64,000 bases of DNA, taken from Streptococcus himalayensis (lineage in GTDB: Bacteria > Bacillota > Bacilli > Lactobacillales > Streptococcaceae). The position numbers and the translations under genes were made by a program. Where the stretch lies: assembly GCF_001708305.1 (NCBI RefSeq), contig NZ_CP016953.1:2211472-2275471 (forward strand). Reading direction: 5' to 3'. The notes below the pieces were generated by a model. The model worked only from the letters and a program-made list of their open reading frames with translations, did not search any database and was not told the origin of the DNA. Of this stretch, positions 8,564 to 18,654 are shown one piece after another; within the stretch, counting starts at the first letter, position 1; every line of letters starts with the position of its first letter.

Positions 8564-9993
8564 CATTTTTGGGCTCTATAATATCTGTAGTGGGTAAATC
8601 CACTGTAGAGATTATGGAGCCTTTTTCAGTGTAGAAAAAAAGTCCCATATGACCTATAATGAAAAGCGATAAAACCATCATTTAGAAAGACTCATATGGA
8701 ACAACTAAATCTTATCACAAATTTTCTCAAAATGAAAGACAAAAATATCACGATCACTAATGAATGCGACATGGGAACTCACTTAGAACTCCACGGTCAC
8801 TTGGATTACACAGCCCCTAAATGCCCTTCCTGCAAGGGACAAATGGCTAAGTACGACTTCCAGAAAGCCTCTAAAATCCCCTACTTAGAAACTGCTGGCT
8901 ACCCGCTACTTATCCGCCTTCGAAAGCGTCGTTTCAAGTGCAAGGAATGTGGGAAAATAGCGGTCGCTGAAACTCCTATTGTTAAGAAGAACCATCAAAT
9001 CTCTGTCGCTGTCAACCAGAAAATCACACAATTACTCATCGAAAATCAAGCAATGACACATATCGCACACAGACTTTCCATTTCAACATCTACAGTTATT
9101 CGAAAACTCAATGAGTTTAAGTTTGAAACGGATTGGGATAAGCTTCCAGAAGTCATGTCCTGGGATGAGTATGCCTTCAAGAAAGGGAAAATGAGCTTTA
9201 TCGCTCAAGATTTTGACACAAATAACATCATCGCTATTCTTGATGGAAGAACGCAAGCTACCATCCGAAATCACTTCCTACGATACCCTAGACAGGTCAG
9301 AAACCGCGTTAAATTCATCACTATGGACATGTTTAGCCCTTACTATCAACTAGCCAAACAACTTTTTCCTCATGCTAAAATCGTGCTGGATCGCTTCCAC
9401 GTTGTGCAACATTTAGCTCGTGCTATGAACCGTGTCCGCATACAAATCATGAATCAATTCGATAGAAAATCCCAGGAATACCGTGTCTTAAAACGCTACT
9501 GGAAACTGGTACAACAAGATAGCCGTAAACTCAGTGATAAACGATTTTATCGCCCTACATTTCGCATGCATTTGACCAATAAGGAAATCTTAGACAAGCT
9601 CCTATCCTACTCAGATGAGTTACGACAACATTATGAACTCTATCAACTTCTTTTATTCCATTTCCAAGAGAGGAACTCAGAGCATTTCTTTGACCTAATT
9701 GAGCAAGAAAGAGCCACTGTTAACCCTATTTTCCAGACGGTATTTAAGACCTTTCTAAAGGATAAGGACAAGGTTTTAAACGCTTTGGAATTGCCTTATT
9801 CCAACGCTAAATTGGAAGCTACCAATAATCTTATCAAAGTCATTAAACGAAATGCCTTTGGTTTCAGGAACTTTGAAAACTTCAAAAAGCGGATTTTGAT
9901 TGCCTTAAACATCAAAAAAGAGAAGACCAAGTTGGTCCTCTCTAGATGTTAGCTGACATCTACCCACTACAGTTGACAAAGAGCCCATTTTTG
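8564..9993 (+). mobile_element. ISL3-family insertion sequence with 8-bp target duplication
   Basis: Element 8572-9985 (1,414 bp). Terminal repeats: left GGCTCTATAATATCTGTAGT, right end read inward GGCTCTTTGTCAACTGTAGT. The 8-bp direct repeat CATTTTTG flanks it (8564-8571 and 9986-9993). The single transposase gene is intact, so this copy looks recent and possibly active. It sits only 3 bp from the IS66 target duplication. Confidence 0.93.
8696..9952 (+). CDS. ISL3-family transposase
   Basis: 418 aa, full length for ISL3. The N-terminal zinc-binding motif is CPSC...CKECGK (residues about 43-92), followed by a helix-turn-helix (AMTHIAHRLSISTSTVIRKL). The DDE catalytic residues are in VMSWDEYAFKKG, ITMDMFSPYYQLAK with IVLDRFHVVQHL, and NAKLEATNNLIKVIKRNAFG. 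No frameshift or stop is visible. The start follows ACTCAT with only a weak ribosome site (AAAGA). Confidence 0.93.
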   Translation: MEQLNLITNFLKMKDKNITITNECDMGTHLELHGHLDYTAPKCPSCKGQMAKYDFQKASKIPYLETAGYPLLIRLRKRRFKCKECGKIAVAETPIVKKNHQISVAVNQKITQLLIENQAMTHIAHRLSISTSTVIRKLNEFKFETDWDKLPEVMSWDEYAFKKGKMSFIAQDFDTNNIIAILDGRTQATIRNHFLRYPRQVRNRVKFITMDMFSPYYQLAKQLFPHAKIVLDRFHVVQHLARAMNRVRIQIMNQFDRKSQEYRVLKRYWKLVQQDSRKLSDKRFYRPTFRMHLTNKEILDKLLSYSDELRQHYELYQLLLFHFQERNSEHFFDLIEQERATVNPIFQTVFKTFLKDKDKVLNALELPYSNAKLEATNNLIKVIKRNAFGFRNFENFKKRILIALNIKKEKTKLVLSRC

Positions 9994-10005
9994 AGCCAAT
10001 AACAC

Positions 10006-10034
10006 AAAAAAGACGGGTTCTCCCATCTTTTTCT
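10006..10034 (-). terminator. greA terminator
   Basis: On the minus strand AAAGATGGG pairs with CCCGTCTTT around an AGAA loop, followed by TTTTTGTG. It directly follows the greA stop. Confidence 0.88.
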
Positions 10035-10517
10035 TTATACAGTTTTTTCAACTTTCAAGATTTTCACTTGATAGCTACCAACAGGGGTTTCAATCGTTGC
10101 GGTATCCCCTGTCTTTTTCCCAATCAAGGCATGACCAATTGGACTTTCATTTGAGACTTTATTGACAAAGGCGTCTGCTCCTGCAGCCCCAACGATATGA
10201 TAGACTTCTTCTTCAGACTCACCAATTTCTTGGAGAGTCACTGTCTTTCCGATCGCTACCTCGTCTTGAGCTACGGAGTCACTATCCACAATCTCGGCAT
10301 AACGAATCTTCGTTTCCAAGCTCGAGATTTGTCCTTCTACAAAAGCTTGTTCATCTTTTGCTGCTTCGTACTCACTATTTTCAGAGAGGTCTCCATAAGA
10401 ACGGGCAATCTTAATCCGTTCGACAACCTCAGGACGTCGAACTAACTTCAACTCCTCTAATTCTTTTTCTAATTTTTCCTTTTCTGCAAGGGTCATTGAA
10501 TACGTTTTTTCTGCCAT
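10035..10517 (-). CDS. greA: Transcription elongation factor GreA
   Basis: 160 aa, standard GreA size. It enters the RNA polymerase secondary channel and stimulates cleavage of backtracked transcripts. The N-terminal coiled coil carries the acidic tip ([20 protein letters not shown], with the two conserved acidic residues of the LSENSEYE type), and a C-terminal FKBP-like domain ends [14 protein letters not shown]. The start MAEKTYSMT is the family N-terminus; the upstream in-frame extension covers the mltG attenuator hairpin. The ribosome site is weak (AAAGAAGAAA). It is separated from mltG by a hairpin that may terminate part of the transcription. Confidence 0.97.
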   Translation of the reverse strand: MAEKTYSMTLAEKEKLEKELEELKLVRRPEVVERIKIARSYGDLSENSEYEAAKDEQAFVEGQISSLETKIRYAEIVDSDSVAQDEVAIGKTVTLQEIGESEEEVYHIVGAAGADAFVNKVSNESPIGHALIGKKTGDTATIETPVGSYQVKILKVEKTV

Positions 10518-10550
10518 GTAATTTCTTCTTTCTATTTCTTCTTGTAAAAA

Positions 10551-10575
10551 CAAAGGCTGGGACATGGTCCCAGTT
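10551..10575 (-). terminator. Hairpin between mltG and greA
   Basis: Perfect stem CTGGGAC (10557-10563) with GTCCCAG (10567-10573) and a 3-base loop. Downstream on the minus strand is CCTTTGTTTTT, an interrupted T-run. This fits a partial terminator after mltG that lets some transcripts reach greA. Confidence 0.7.
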
Positions 10576-10580
10576 TTTGT

Positions 10581-12218
10581 TTATTGTTGTCCTTGTTGCA
10601 ACTTACTATTGACATGCTCTTGAACATTCTTTTCATGCTCTTCATAAGTATTTGCAAAATAAACAGCTCCGGTCGTTACATCTGCTACAAAGTAGAGATA
10701 ATCTGATTTGTTTTGGTTGATGGTGGCATCAATAGCTGCCTTACTTGGGCTATCCACTGGCCCAGGCATCAAGCCGGTTTGGTTGTAAATATTGTAGGGT
10801 GAATCGATATTTGTATCAATTCCTGCATCTTCTGCCAAGGTTGTTTTTTGACCAAGTTTTCCTTGTGCATACAAAATCGCGATATTACTTTGTAGAGGCA
10901 TTCCTTGATTGAGACGATTGTAGAAAACTCCTGCAATATCCTTGCGATCTTGGTCTGTCGATCCTTCTTTTTCGACGAGCGAAGCGAGAGTCAAGACATC
11001 GTTAACAGTCAAGTTTTTAGCTGCTAAACCTTCATAATAAGCTGACATGGTCTGATCCATGGCACCTAGCATCTCCTCAATCAAGCTTTCAACCGTTGTT
11101 TCTTCCTTGATGTCATAAGTAGCTGGGAACAAATAGCCTTCTAAGCGGTATTTCACACCATTCTCCTTGGTTGGCAAGGTAGCAAGAAGGGTTGGGTATT
11201 TGCCTGCTGCTTGAGCAATGAAAGCATCATCTTGGACTTTAGCTAGAAAGGCTTCTGCGCTGACCTTATCCTTGACTTCTTTTAACTCTCCAATTGCTTG
11301 TGCTATCTGGTCAATCGTGTACCCTTCTGGAATGGTTAACTTAGCTAAAGCTGGTGTAACTGCTTCTTCTGTTCCGCCTTCTTGGAGGGCTTTTGCGATA
11401 CTGTCTGTATCCATGCTCTTTCTCAAGTTGTAAAAACCTGATTTAAAGGCCGCATAGTTTTTAAATTTCGCATAGAAATTAAACACCTGACCGTTTTTAA
11501 TCAATCCTTCTTTTTCAAGAATCTTCCCAATTTCCTTGGTGCTAGACCCCGCAGGAATCTCTACGGTGACAAATTCTTTGCTGTCTGCATCAACTGGCTG
11601 CAAGGCAGAATGCACATAGTAGGCAAAGAAAGCACCCGTCGCGATAATGGCAATCGTTAAGAGGGCAAACACCGTTCCAACAATTTTTTTAGCAATATTG
11701 TTTTGGCGTTTTTGTTTGGTTTCCTTGGCTGCACGCTGCATGCGAGAAACAGATTTTTCAGCTGGCTTTGCTTCTGGTTCTCTCAAGGCACCCGTTGGAA
11801 TAGGCTCTTTTACTTCAATGCCATTCGATGTAATTTCTGCCCCATCTCCCTTATAAGAAACAGACACCGGTGTTTTTAAGGTATTGTATTCCTTATCGTC
11901 CACTACGGGAGCTGGTTTTGGCTCTATCTTTTCTTGATAAGACGGTATCGGCTCTTCTGTTTCTGGTGCAACAAATTCCGCAGTTTCCGTCACGATGGGC
12001 TCTGACCAGTCTTCTTTACCTTCTGCAATCGACACTTTAGGTTCTTCTGTAGCTTCAGAATGAGCTTCATGTAGAAAATTTGCAATTCCTAATTTTTCTT
12101 CCAGATTCCCAACTTCTTCTGGTTTTTCTGGTAGCTCATTTCCCTTAGCTCTAGCCAAGTCACGCAAAATCTGCTCTTTAAAACTTAGCTTTTCTGTATC
12201 TTGTGAATTATCAGACAA
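10581..12218 (-). CDS. mltG: Endolytic murein transglycosylase MltG
   Basis: Membrane-anchored lytic transglycosylase that cuts nascent glycan strands and works with the peripheral peptidoglycan elongation machinery in streptococci. 545 aa: a long cytoplasmic acidic/proline-rich N-terminus (about 170 residues), one membrane segment (about 178-202), a LysM-like region and the YceG catalytic domain with the conserved Glu in TLASLVEKEGST and the substrate-loop NRLNQGMPLQSN. Start: a TTG at 12216-12218, chosen because AAGGAGG lies eight bases upstream and SDNSQDTEKLSFKEQILRDL aligns with streptococcal MltG N-termini; a GTG at 12248 would lie upstream of the ribosome site. It follows the acetyltransferase genes after a 286-base gap. 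Confidence 0.95.
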   Translation of the reverse strand: MSDNSQDTEKLSFKEQILRDLARAKGNELPEKPEEVGNLEEKLGIANFLHEAHSEATEEPKVSIAEGKEDWSEPIVTETAEFVAPETEEPIPSYQEKIEPKPAPVVDDKEYNTLKTPVSVSYKGDGAEITSNGIEVKEPIPTGALREPEAKPAEKSVSRMQRAAKETKQKRQNNIAKKIVGTVFALLTIAIIATGAFFAYYVHSALQPVDADSKEFVTVEIPAGSSTKEIGKILEKEGLIKNGQVFNFYAKFKNYAAFKSGFYNLRKSMDTDSIAKALQEGGTEEAVTPALAKLTIPEGYTIDQIAQAIGELKEVKDKVSAEAFLAKVQDDAFIAQAAGKYPTLLATLPTKENGVKYRLEGYLFPATYDIKEETTVESLIEEMLGAMDQTMSAYYEGLAAKNLTVNDVLTLASLVEKEGSTDQDRKDIAGVFYNRLNQGMPLQSNIAILYAQGKLGQKTTLAEDAGIDTNIDSPYNIYNQTGLMPGPVDSPSKAAIDATINQNKSDYLYFVADVTTGAVYFANTYEEHEKNVQEHVNSKLQQGQQ

Positions 12219-12504
12219 ATGCCTGTCCTCCTTGTTTATAATCCTCACTATTATATCTTAAAAGCAAAATAAATGCAATATCAAACGCTTTCTCCTCACG
12301 CAGTATCCACAAAGAAAACTCATGCAGTGTTTTCTAGCTACCTACATTTTTGAACATTTTCACGATATCTATTGATTTGGATTTATTTGCATCTACATTG
12401 TAAGAAAATTTCATGATAAAAAATATAATTTTTATGAAAAAACCTTATCTGAAAACAATCGTTTTTTCATGCGTTTGTCCTGCTTTTCCCCATCAGAAAT
12501 CTCA

Positions 12505-13002
12505 TCAAGGGCTAACCGTTTCCCAGACCAAGTCATACCAGACTTCTTCTGCATATTGCGAACTCGACACCCCTTCGTTGATAAAGCCATGCCGCTCATA
12601 ATAGGCAATCAAGTAATCATGACAGGTCAGATTAATCCCTAACCGACCGTCTCTTGTCGCAACTGCCTTCATGGCATTAATCAAGGCTTTCCCTATTCCC
12701 GATCCTTGGGAAGTTGGAGAAATCGAGAGACTCGTGATGGAAATATAGCCTCCTACCTGCTCACTCGTATCGATGACACTTACAGTAAAGGACAAATCCT
12801 TGAGATGACGTTCCCGTTGAACAGGTCCTTCCAGGTAACCGAGGAGCTCGTTGCCCTCTTCTGCCACTAAGAAACTCGTTTTACAATGTTTAAGATGAGC
12901 TTCTAGAACCTCTTGACTCATGGCCTCCTCTAGGCTAAAGTTTTCGCGTTCAATCGCTACTATAGCCGCTAGATCCTCTATTCTTGCCTGTCTAATCTTC
13001 AT
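12505..13002 (-). CDS. GNAT acetyltransferase, 165 aa
   Basis: Acetyl-CoA-dependent N-acetyltransferase. The fold is visible from [20 protein letters not shown], through beta4 ISITSLSISPTSQGSGIGKA (the QGSGIGKA acetyl-CoA pyrophosphate loop) to the C-terminal YYERHGFINEGVSSSQYAEEVWYDLVW. That pattern resembles the arylalkylamine/YesJ-type GNATs, but the substrate cannot be read from sequence. GGAGG sits 4 bases before the ATG and the start overlaps the preceding acetyltransferase by 11 bases, so it is part of the murC transcript. Confidence 0.88.
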   Translation of the reverse strand: MKIRQARIEDLAAIVAIERENFSLEEAMSQEVLEAHLKHCKTSFLVAEEGNELLGYLEGPVQRERHLKDLSFTVSVIDTSEQVGGYISITSLSISPTSQGSGIGKALINAMKAVATRDGRLGINLTCHDYLIAYYERHGFINEGVSSSQYAEEVWYDLVWETVSP

Positions 13003-13411
13003 CGTGCCTCCTCAAAGGATGATGCCATACCATGGTCACTTGGAAAGTTTTTTCATCCATCTGCTCTTCAAAGCCATTCATCGCAAAATACTGCTCCTGT
13101 CCTCTCGGATGCAGCCAAATTCCATCCCAGTTCCTATCTAGGGCTTGCTCTTTCAAGGCTGCTAGGCACAGAGTCCCAATCCCTTGTCGCTGATAACGTG
13201 GTAAAACTCCCAAACACTCAAGGCGGAAATGGTTATCTGAGACCTGCCCAAAAAGAAAAGCAACATGTTCCCCATTCAAATTGAATAGAAATCCAAGCTT
13301 TCCAGCTATATCTGCATCTAGCAAGGCAGTCTCAGCAAAAATCAAGCTATACAAACGCTTGATTTCTTCCCAATCTGCTACTTCTTGGATAGTCCACGGC
13401 TTATTGGACAT
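12992..13411 (-). CDS. GNAT acetyltransferase, 139 aa
   Basis: GNAT-fold protein with the acetyl-CoA-binding segment [20 protein letters not shown] and a C-terminal [22 protein letters not shown]. It overlaps the 3' end of murC by 11 bases and the next acetyltransferase by 11 bases, so all three are translationally coupled. A small acetyltransferase after murC is a regular feature of streptococcal genomes. Substrate unknown. Confidence 0.88.
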   Translation of the reverse strand: MSNKPWTIQEVADWEEIKRLYSLIFAETALLDADIAGKLGFLFNLNGEHVAFLFGQVSDNHFRLECLGVLPRYQRQGIGTLCLAALKEQALDRNWDGIWLHPRGQEQYFAMNGFEEQMDEKTFQVTMVWHHPLRRHDED

Positions 13412-14732
13412 TGCTGGTTAAATTTGCAAGGAGTTGCTCAAAGGAATATTCATAGGTTTGAATATCTCCCGCCCCCATAAAGACATAGACGGCATCCGTA
13501 TGCTCTAGCAGAGGAGATACATTGTCAACTGTAATGACTTGATTTTTCTTGATAATCTTCTCGGCCAAGTCTTCAACCTTAACATCTCCATGATCTACTT
13601 CACGGGCAGAGCCATAAATCTGCGCCAAGTAAACCGCATCTGCCTGATTCAAAGCTGCTGCAAACTCATCTAGCAAGGCAATGGTGCGTGTGAAGGTATG
13701 GGGTTGGAAAATACCAATGATTTCCTTACTAGGATATTTTTGACGAGCCGCATCCAATGTTGCGATGATTTCCGTTGGATGATGGGCAAAATCATCAATA
13801 ATCGTGGTTCCATTGACAATCTTCTCTGTAAAACGGCGTTTCACTCCTGCAAAGCTCACTAAATGCTCTCTCACTAGATCTAGGTCAAATCCTGACACAT
13901 GAAGCAAACCAATGACAGCCGTTGCATTCATGACATTGTGGCGACCAAAGGTCGGAATTTTAAATTCTCCCAACTCTTGACCACGGAAAGAGACTTTAAA
14001 GCTAGAGCCTGTCGTAGAGCGTAATAAATCATAGGCAACTAGGTCATTGCCCTCTTCAAAGCCATAGTAGTAAATCGGAGCTTGAGCAGTAATTTTTCTA
14101 AGCTCCTCATCCTCCCCATAGAGGAATAGCCCCTTTGTAACCTGCTTGGCATAGTCGTCAAACGCATGAAAAACATCTTCCAGACTTGTGAAATAATCCG
14201 GATGATCAAAATCCACATTGGTAATAATCGAATACTCTGGATGATAGGGCATGAAGTGACGCTCGTATTCATCAGACTCAAAGACGAAATATTTTGCTTG
14301 ACTAGAGCCGCGTCCCGTCCCGTCTCCAATTAAATAACTGGTATCGGTGATGTTGGACAAGACATGAGATAGCAGACCCGTTGTTGAGGTTTTCCCGTGG
14401 GCACCCGCCACTCCAAAACTGATAAAGTCACGCATGAACTCTCCTAAAAATTCATGGTAGCGACGGTAAGGAATGCCTGCCTTGTCCGCATAAGCAATCT
14501 CTACGTTATTGTCCGGACGAAAGGCATTGCCTGCAATCAATTCCACTTCTGCTGTAATATTTTTTTCATCAAAGGGAAGAATTGGAATCTCTGCTAGTTC
14601 AAGACCACGCTGGGTAAAATAATATTTCTCCACATCGCTCCCTTGAACCTTGTAGCCCATTTGGTGCAACATCAAAGCAAGGGCACTCATACCTGAGCCC
14701 TTAATTCCAATAAAATGATAGGTTTTTGTCAT
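13401..14732 (-). CDS. murC: UDP-N-acetylmuramate-L-alanine ligase MurC
   Basis: Cytoplasmic ATP-dependent ligase adding L-alanine to UDP-MurNAc, the first amino acid of the peptidoglycan stem. 443 aa. N-terminal UDP-binding loop [19 protein letters not shown]-loop [17 protein letters not shown]; central domain motif [20 protein letters not shown] with [11 protein letters not shown]-terminal [15 protein letters not shown] and [10 protein letters not shown]. The second ATG of an ATGATG pair is chosen (14732) because it gives MTKTYHFIG, the family start, with AAGGAG at proper spacing. It lies nine bases after the preceding gene. Confidence 0.97.
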   Translation of the reverse strand: MTKTYHFIGIKGSGMSALALMLHQMGYKVQGSDVEKYYFTQRGLELAEIPILPFDEKNITAEVELIAGNAFRPDNNVEIAYADKAGIPYRRYHEFLGEFMRDFISFGVAGAHGKTSTTGLLSHVLSNITDTSYLIGDGTGRGSSQAKYFVFESDEYERHFMPYHPEYSIITNVDFDHPDYFTSLEDVFHAFDDYAKQVTKGLFLYGEDEELRKITAQAPIYYYGFEEGNDLVAYDLLRSTTGSSFKVSFRGQELGEFKIPTFGRHNVMNATAVIGLLHVSGFDLDLVREHLVSFAGVKRRFTEKIVNGTTIIDDFAHHPTEIIATLDAARQKYPSKEIIGIFQPHTFTRTIALLDEFAAALNQADAVYLAQIYGSAREVDHGDVKVEDLAEKIIKKNQVITVDNVSPLLEHTDAVYVFMGAGDIQTYEYSFEQLLANLTSNVQ

Positions 14733-14741
14733 CATGTCTCC

Positions 14742-15341
14742 TTATTTCTTCTCAAAACGGGTCAGATTAAGCTCTTGAGCCCTTGCTTGTTGCCGTTTTT
14801 CCTGCTTGGTTTCTGGATTATAAATCTGACTTTTTTTCAAAAAATCATAGTTACTTTGCTTATTTGAGGAAGTCTTTTCTACTGGTACTTCTTCTACATC
14901 CGAAAGTTCCGCCAAAATATACTGCTTTTGGCTTAATTTTTGCCCATATTTCGCAAATTCCCCAGGCTTTTCCTTTTGAAAATGGGCTGTCGGTTGAACC
15001 TGTGCAGTTTTTTTAGTGCTACGACTAGCAAAACCATGGGACTTACTCGTCACATTGCTGGTTAGATAAGCAGCTGACCGTTTTTTCTTTAAATCTTCAC
15101 GCGCTTTTTCTCGTGCTAATTCTCCGTAAGTTTTCTCTCTTTGAGGATTCGTTTCTTGATTATGAGCTTGCGATGGTGCCATCTTCCCTTCAGCAATCGG
15201 TTCCCACTCTAAATAATTGCGATCCACATAGTCTCCTAGGATATTACTAATAAAATCTTGTTCATCATAGAGATTCATAAAAGGCATCTCCGTCAGCATA
15301 ATATCCTCATCTGCTACTATTGGAAAAGTTCTTTCTCTCAT
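14742..15341 (-). CDS. Conserved streptococcal protein of unknown function (murC operon)
   Basis: 199 aa, highly charged and without membrane segments or a signal peptide. It starts MRERTFPIVADEDIMLTEMP, has an acidic first third and a lysine-rich second half (YGELAREKAREDLKKKRSAA and later EKRQQARAQELNLTRFEKK), and looks largely disordered. AAAGGA nine bases before the ATG supports the start at 15341. It lies between the SNF2 helicase and murC (9-base gap to murC) in a conserved streptococcal order. No catalytic motif is seen and I do not recognise a domain. Confidence 0.8.
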   Translation of the reverse strand: MRERTFPIVADEDIMLTEMPFMNLYDEQDFISNILGDYVDRNYLEWEPIAEGKMAPSQAHNQETNPQREKTYGELAREKAREDLKKKRSAAYLTSNVTSKSHGFASRSTKKTAQVQPTAHFQKEKPGEFAKYGQKLSQKQYILAELSDVEEVPVEKTSSNKQSNYDFLKKSQIYNPETKQEKRQQARAQELNLTRFEKK

Positions 15342-15394
15342 ACGTCCAATTCCTTTCAACACTTCATTATAACCTATTGCACCATTTTTTCAAG

Positions 15395-18300
15395 TTATTC
15401 AGCTGAAATTCCCAAAATTTCTCGAATTTCTGCCACGCTAAGGCTCCCTCTTGATTCGGTTCCGTCTAAAATCGTAGAGACCAGGTGGCGTTTGTTTTCT
15501 TGCAATTCCTGGATTTTCTCTTCAATTGTCCCTTGGGTAATCATGCGATAGACTTCGACATTGCGCTCCTGCCCCATCCGATGGGCACGGCCAATAGCTT
15601 GGGCTTCGACTGCTGGATTCCACCACAAATCCACCAAGATAACGGTGTCTGCCCCTGTCAGGTTTAGCCCTACGCCACCTGCTTTTAAGGAAATCAAAAA
15701 CGCATCCTTATCGCCATTGTTAAAGGCTGTAGTCATCTCTTGACGCTCCTTGGCTGGAGTTGAACCAGTGATTTTAAAGGAAGACATGCCCAGTGTTTGC
15801 AGTTCTTGCTCGATAATGTCTAGCATGCCTCTAAATTGTGAGAAAATCAATACACGGTGATTGCCATCTTGCAGCTGCTCCAGTAGCTGCCGTAAGCTTT
15901 CTAATTTCCCACTTTCGCCATCGTAATCCTCCAAAAAGAGCGACGGTGTGTCACAAATCTGACGCAGACGCATTAAACCAGACAAGATTTCCATTTTGCT
16001 ACGATTGAGCTCCTCATCTGTCGCTAACATCACTTTCTCCTGCATCTGCTTGAGTTGAGCTAGATAAATGGCTTTTTGGCTATCGGCCAATTCATTTCGA
16101 TAAACCACTTCAATCAAATCTGGTAATTCTTGCAGCACATCTTCTTTCTTACGACGCATAACAAAGGGCTGGATAAATCGAGCCACTTGTTCTGCTGGCA
16201 ATTTCAAAAATTCTTTTTTAGTCGGCAAGAGACCTGGTAACACAATCTGAAAAATCGACCATAGTTCACCCAAATGATTTTCAATCGGCGTCCCTGAAAG
16301 GGCAAATGTCGTCCCCACATCAAAGGAGCGCAGGTGCTGAGCAATCTTTGTCTGAGCATTTTTCATAACCTGAGCTTCATCTAAAAAGAGGTAGTGAAAG
16401 CTAATCTTGCTATATTCCTCCACATCTTGTCTAAAGGAAGCGTAGCTTGTTATCACCACTTGATGATTTTCAGCAATGAGATTGTCCCGGAGAGGTTTTA
16501 AGCCATAAACCACTGCCACGTCCACCTGAGGTGCAAATTTTCTAAATTCATCCGCCCAGTTATAAATCAGACTGGATGGTGCTAAAATCAAGACCTTGGT
16601 GTCCTCTTTTAACTGACTGGTTAAAAAACTGATGGTCTGAAGGGTCTTTCCCAACCCCATATCGTCTGCTAAAATTCCTCCAAATCCATAGTGATGAAGC
16701 ATGTTCATCCATTTGACACCCGTCTCTTGGTAGTCTCGCAACTCTGCTTTTACACAAAGTGTAGGCAGAGAAAATTCCTCTGGATGGGTTAAATCATGAG
16801 CTAGACTTTTAAATTCCGCTGAAAATTGAACCTTGTCCTGACCTTGAAATAATTCAGAGAGCTGATACGCGGCAATTCGGTGTGTCTGTAAGACGCCATC
16901 CTGATTTTTCTTGGCTCGTAAATTTTGGAGGGTTTGACTGATTTTCTTGGTTTCCTCATCAAAAATCAGGACCTTGCCCGAGCGACTGACAAAGAAATTC
17001 TGCGACTGAAACAGAGCTTCTAAAGCCTCATCGACCTCCCCCTTATCAATCCTGTCAAAATCAAAGCCAATATCCAGCAAACTGCCGTTTGTTGTCACGG
17101 TAATCGTTGGTCTTTCAACCTGATACAGGGCTGAAAAATCGTCTGTTAGCTCAACTTCTCCCAACTCTTCAAACAATGGCAGTATTTCGTGGAAAAACGG
17201 ATAGACTTCCTTTGCTTCTAAGGAAGGACGTTGGCTCAAAAACTGACCTTCAAATCCTGCTAAACGAGCCTGTTCAAAGACCCTTTGCTCCAGATGAAAA
17301 TCACTCGCAAACGGCAAGTCCTCCAACTCTTTCTGGCTACGCACTACAACGTCTCCATAATCAAAAGAAATAGCAAGCGACAGACGATGTTCGTTTCCGA
17401 TATCAAAGAAAAAGCGAGGCTTGAAGGATTGAATTAAGAGATTTTGCGGAGCAGTAACCTTCCCTATCTTTCGAAATTCTACTAGACTGGCTGCAAGCTT
17501 GGCTTGGTCTGCTGGGTCAAATTGCAAGCGTTTTTTCCCATCCTCATCCGTCTGTAATTCTCTAAGAAGCTTGACCATGTGCACTTGTTCAGGATTGAGC
17601 TGGTAAAAGCCATTTTCATAAAATAAAAACTGGTCCTCATAAAAGAACTTGACTTTTTCTTCTGACATGCTCAATTCAAAGTAGGATGAATAAGCTTCTA
17701 CCTCAAACTGATAAATACCTGAGTCTTCATGCAGGTCTTGGAAGGTCAGCCATTCATAATCATAGACACTGTATTCTAAATGAAACTGCGTCAAATTCAT
17801 CAGAAGCGTCACCCCCTCTTCAAACAAACTCGCAGGGAAATAGAGGTGCCGCCCAGCATTGGCAAAGATAAATTCATCATCTGACAAGAGACCTCTTAAA
17901 AAGCCCAGCAAATCACGGCTTGCCTCATCAAACATGGCTAAGCGAAGCGGCTCATAATAATTTTTCCCAATCTGGTAGTGCCCTTCCTTCTCCAAAACTC
18001 CTAAAAAAGCCCTGATGTCACGGATAACATAGGAACGTTCATCTGGCAAACGACTGATGCGTACTGTCCACAAAAAGGTTCCTGAGTAGCTATCCTCATG
18101 CCCCACCGCTGATAACTGATAGAGCTCCTCAGCTGGCTCAGGTAAAATCTTATCCAAAAATAAGCTCCCGAAAGACACCTTGGTATGGGTTTCTTCGCTA
18201 TCAGATACCTCGCTAGCTAAACTTTCAAGCAAGACCTTGCCTTCCTCGTTATTTTTCAGAAAATATTCCAAACCTGCTAAGTGCGCACAATAGCCCTTCT

Positions 18301-18475
18301 TTTGAAATAAATCACAGGCACAAAAAATAGCCTCGTCTTCTAAACTATACCGCAGTTGCTGATCCTCAACACGACTATAAATCAGCTGTTCCTTCACTTC
18401 TACGATATCAATTTTTCCACCCTCATAGAGCGCAATCCCTTCGGTACGAATTTTCCCTGGAATTAATTTTGCCAT
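15395..18475 (-). CDS. SNF2-family DNA-dependent ATPase/helicase with SWIM zinc finger
   Basis: 1,026 aa. The N-terminal SWIM zinc finger has Cys52, Cys54, Cys63 and His65 (FCACDLF...GYCAHLAG). A long bacterial SNF2-associated domain follows, then the ATPase: Q-motif LRDYQETGVKWM, Walker A ILADDMGLGKTLQT (about residue 605), DEAQ box FLFLDEAQVMKN (about 697), SGTPIENHLGELWS, and a C-terminal helicase lobe with GGVGLNLTGADTVI and QAIGRAHRMGQ. All motor motifs are intact. The start MAKLIPGKIR follows GGTGG; a GTG three codons upstream is less likely. It heads the murC transcript. Bacterial members act in nucleoid or DNA transactions; the exact role is not known. Confidence 0.93.
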   Translation of the reverse strand: MAKLIPGKIRTEGIALYEGGKIDIVEVKEQLIYSRVEDQQLRYSLEDEAIFCACDLFQKKGYCAHLAGLEYFLKNNEEGKVLLESLASEVSDSEETHTKVSFGSLFLDKILPEPAEELYQLSAVGHEDSYSGTFLWTVRISRLPDERSYVIRDIRAFLGVLEKEGHYQIGKNYYEPLRLAMFDEASRDLLGFLRGLLSDDEFIFANAGRHLYFPASLFEEGVTLLMNLTQFHLEYSVYDYEWLTFQDLHEDSGIYQFEVEAYSSYFELSMSEEKVKFFYEDQFLFYENGFYQLNPEQVHMVKLLRELQTDEDGKKRLQFDPADQAKLAASLVEFRKIGKVTAPQNLLIQSFKPRFFFDIGNEHRLSLAISFDYGDVVVRSQKELEDLPFASDFHLEQRVFEQARLAGFEGQFLSQRPSLEAKEVYPFFHEILPLFEELGEVELTDDFSALYQVERPTITVTTNGSLLDIGFDFDRIDKGEVDEALEALFQSQNFFVSRSGKVLIFDEETKKISQTLQNLRAKKNQDGVLQTHRIAAYQLSELFQGQDKVQFSAEFKSLAHDLTHPEEFSLPTLCVKAELRDYQETGVKWMNMLHHYGFGGILADDMGLGKTLQTISFLTSQLKEDTKVLILAPSSLIYNWADEFRKFAPQVDVAVVYGLKPLRDNLIAENHQVVITSYASFRQDVEEYSKISFHYLFLDEAQVMKNAQTKIAQHLRSFDVGTTFALSGTPIENHLGELWSIFQIVLPGLLPTKKEFLKLPAEQVARFIQPFVMRRKKEDVLQELPDLIEVVYRNELADSQKAIYLAQLKQMQEKVMLATDEELNRSKMEILSGLMRLRQICDTPSLFLEDYDGESGKLESLRQLLEQLQDGNHRVLIFSQFRGMLDIIEQELQTLGMSSFKITGSTPAKERQEMTTAFNNGDKDAFLISLKAGGVGLNLTGADTVILVDLWWNPAVEAQAIGRAHRMGQERNVEVYRMITQGTIEEKIQELQENKRHLVSTILDGTESRGSLSVAEIREILGISAE

Positions 18476-18574
18476 AACTACCACCTTTTATCAATCTTCT
18501 CATTATACCATACCTTAGACGAAAAAGAAAAAAATCTTGAAGCAATGAAAAGATTGATGTCTTCTTATCAAATA

Positions 18575-18630
18575 AACAAAAAATGATCCTGTCCTTCCTG
18601 GAAAGAAGAACAAAATCATCTGTTTATCAT
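18575..18630 (-). terminator. Probable terminator after the 145-aa acetyltransferase
   Basis: An imperfect hairpin (minus strand ATGATTTTGTTCTTC pairing with bulges to GAAGGACAGGATCAT) is followed by TTTTTTGTTT on the minus strand. Confidence 0.5.
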
Positions 18631-18654
18631 TCGATTTTCCTGATAAAACGATCG

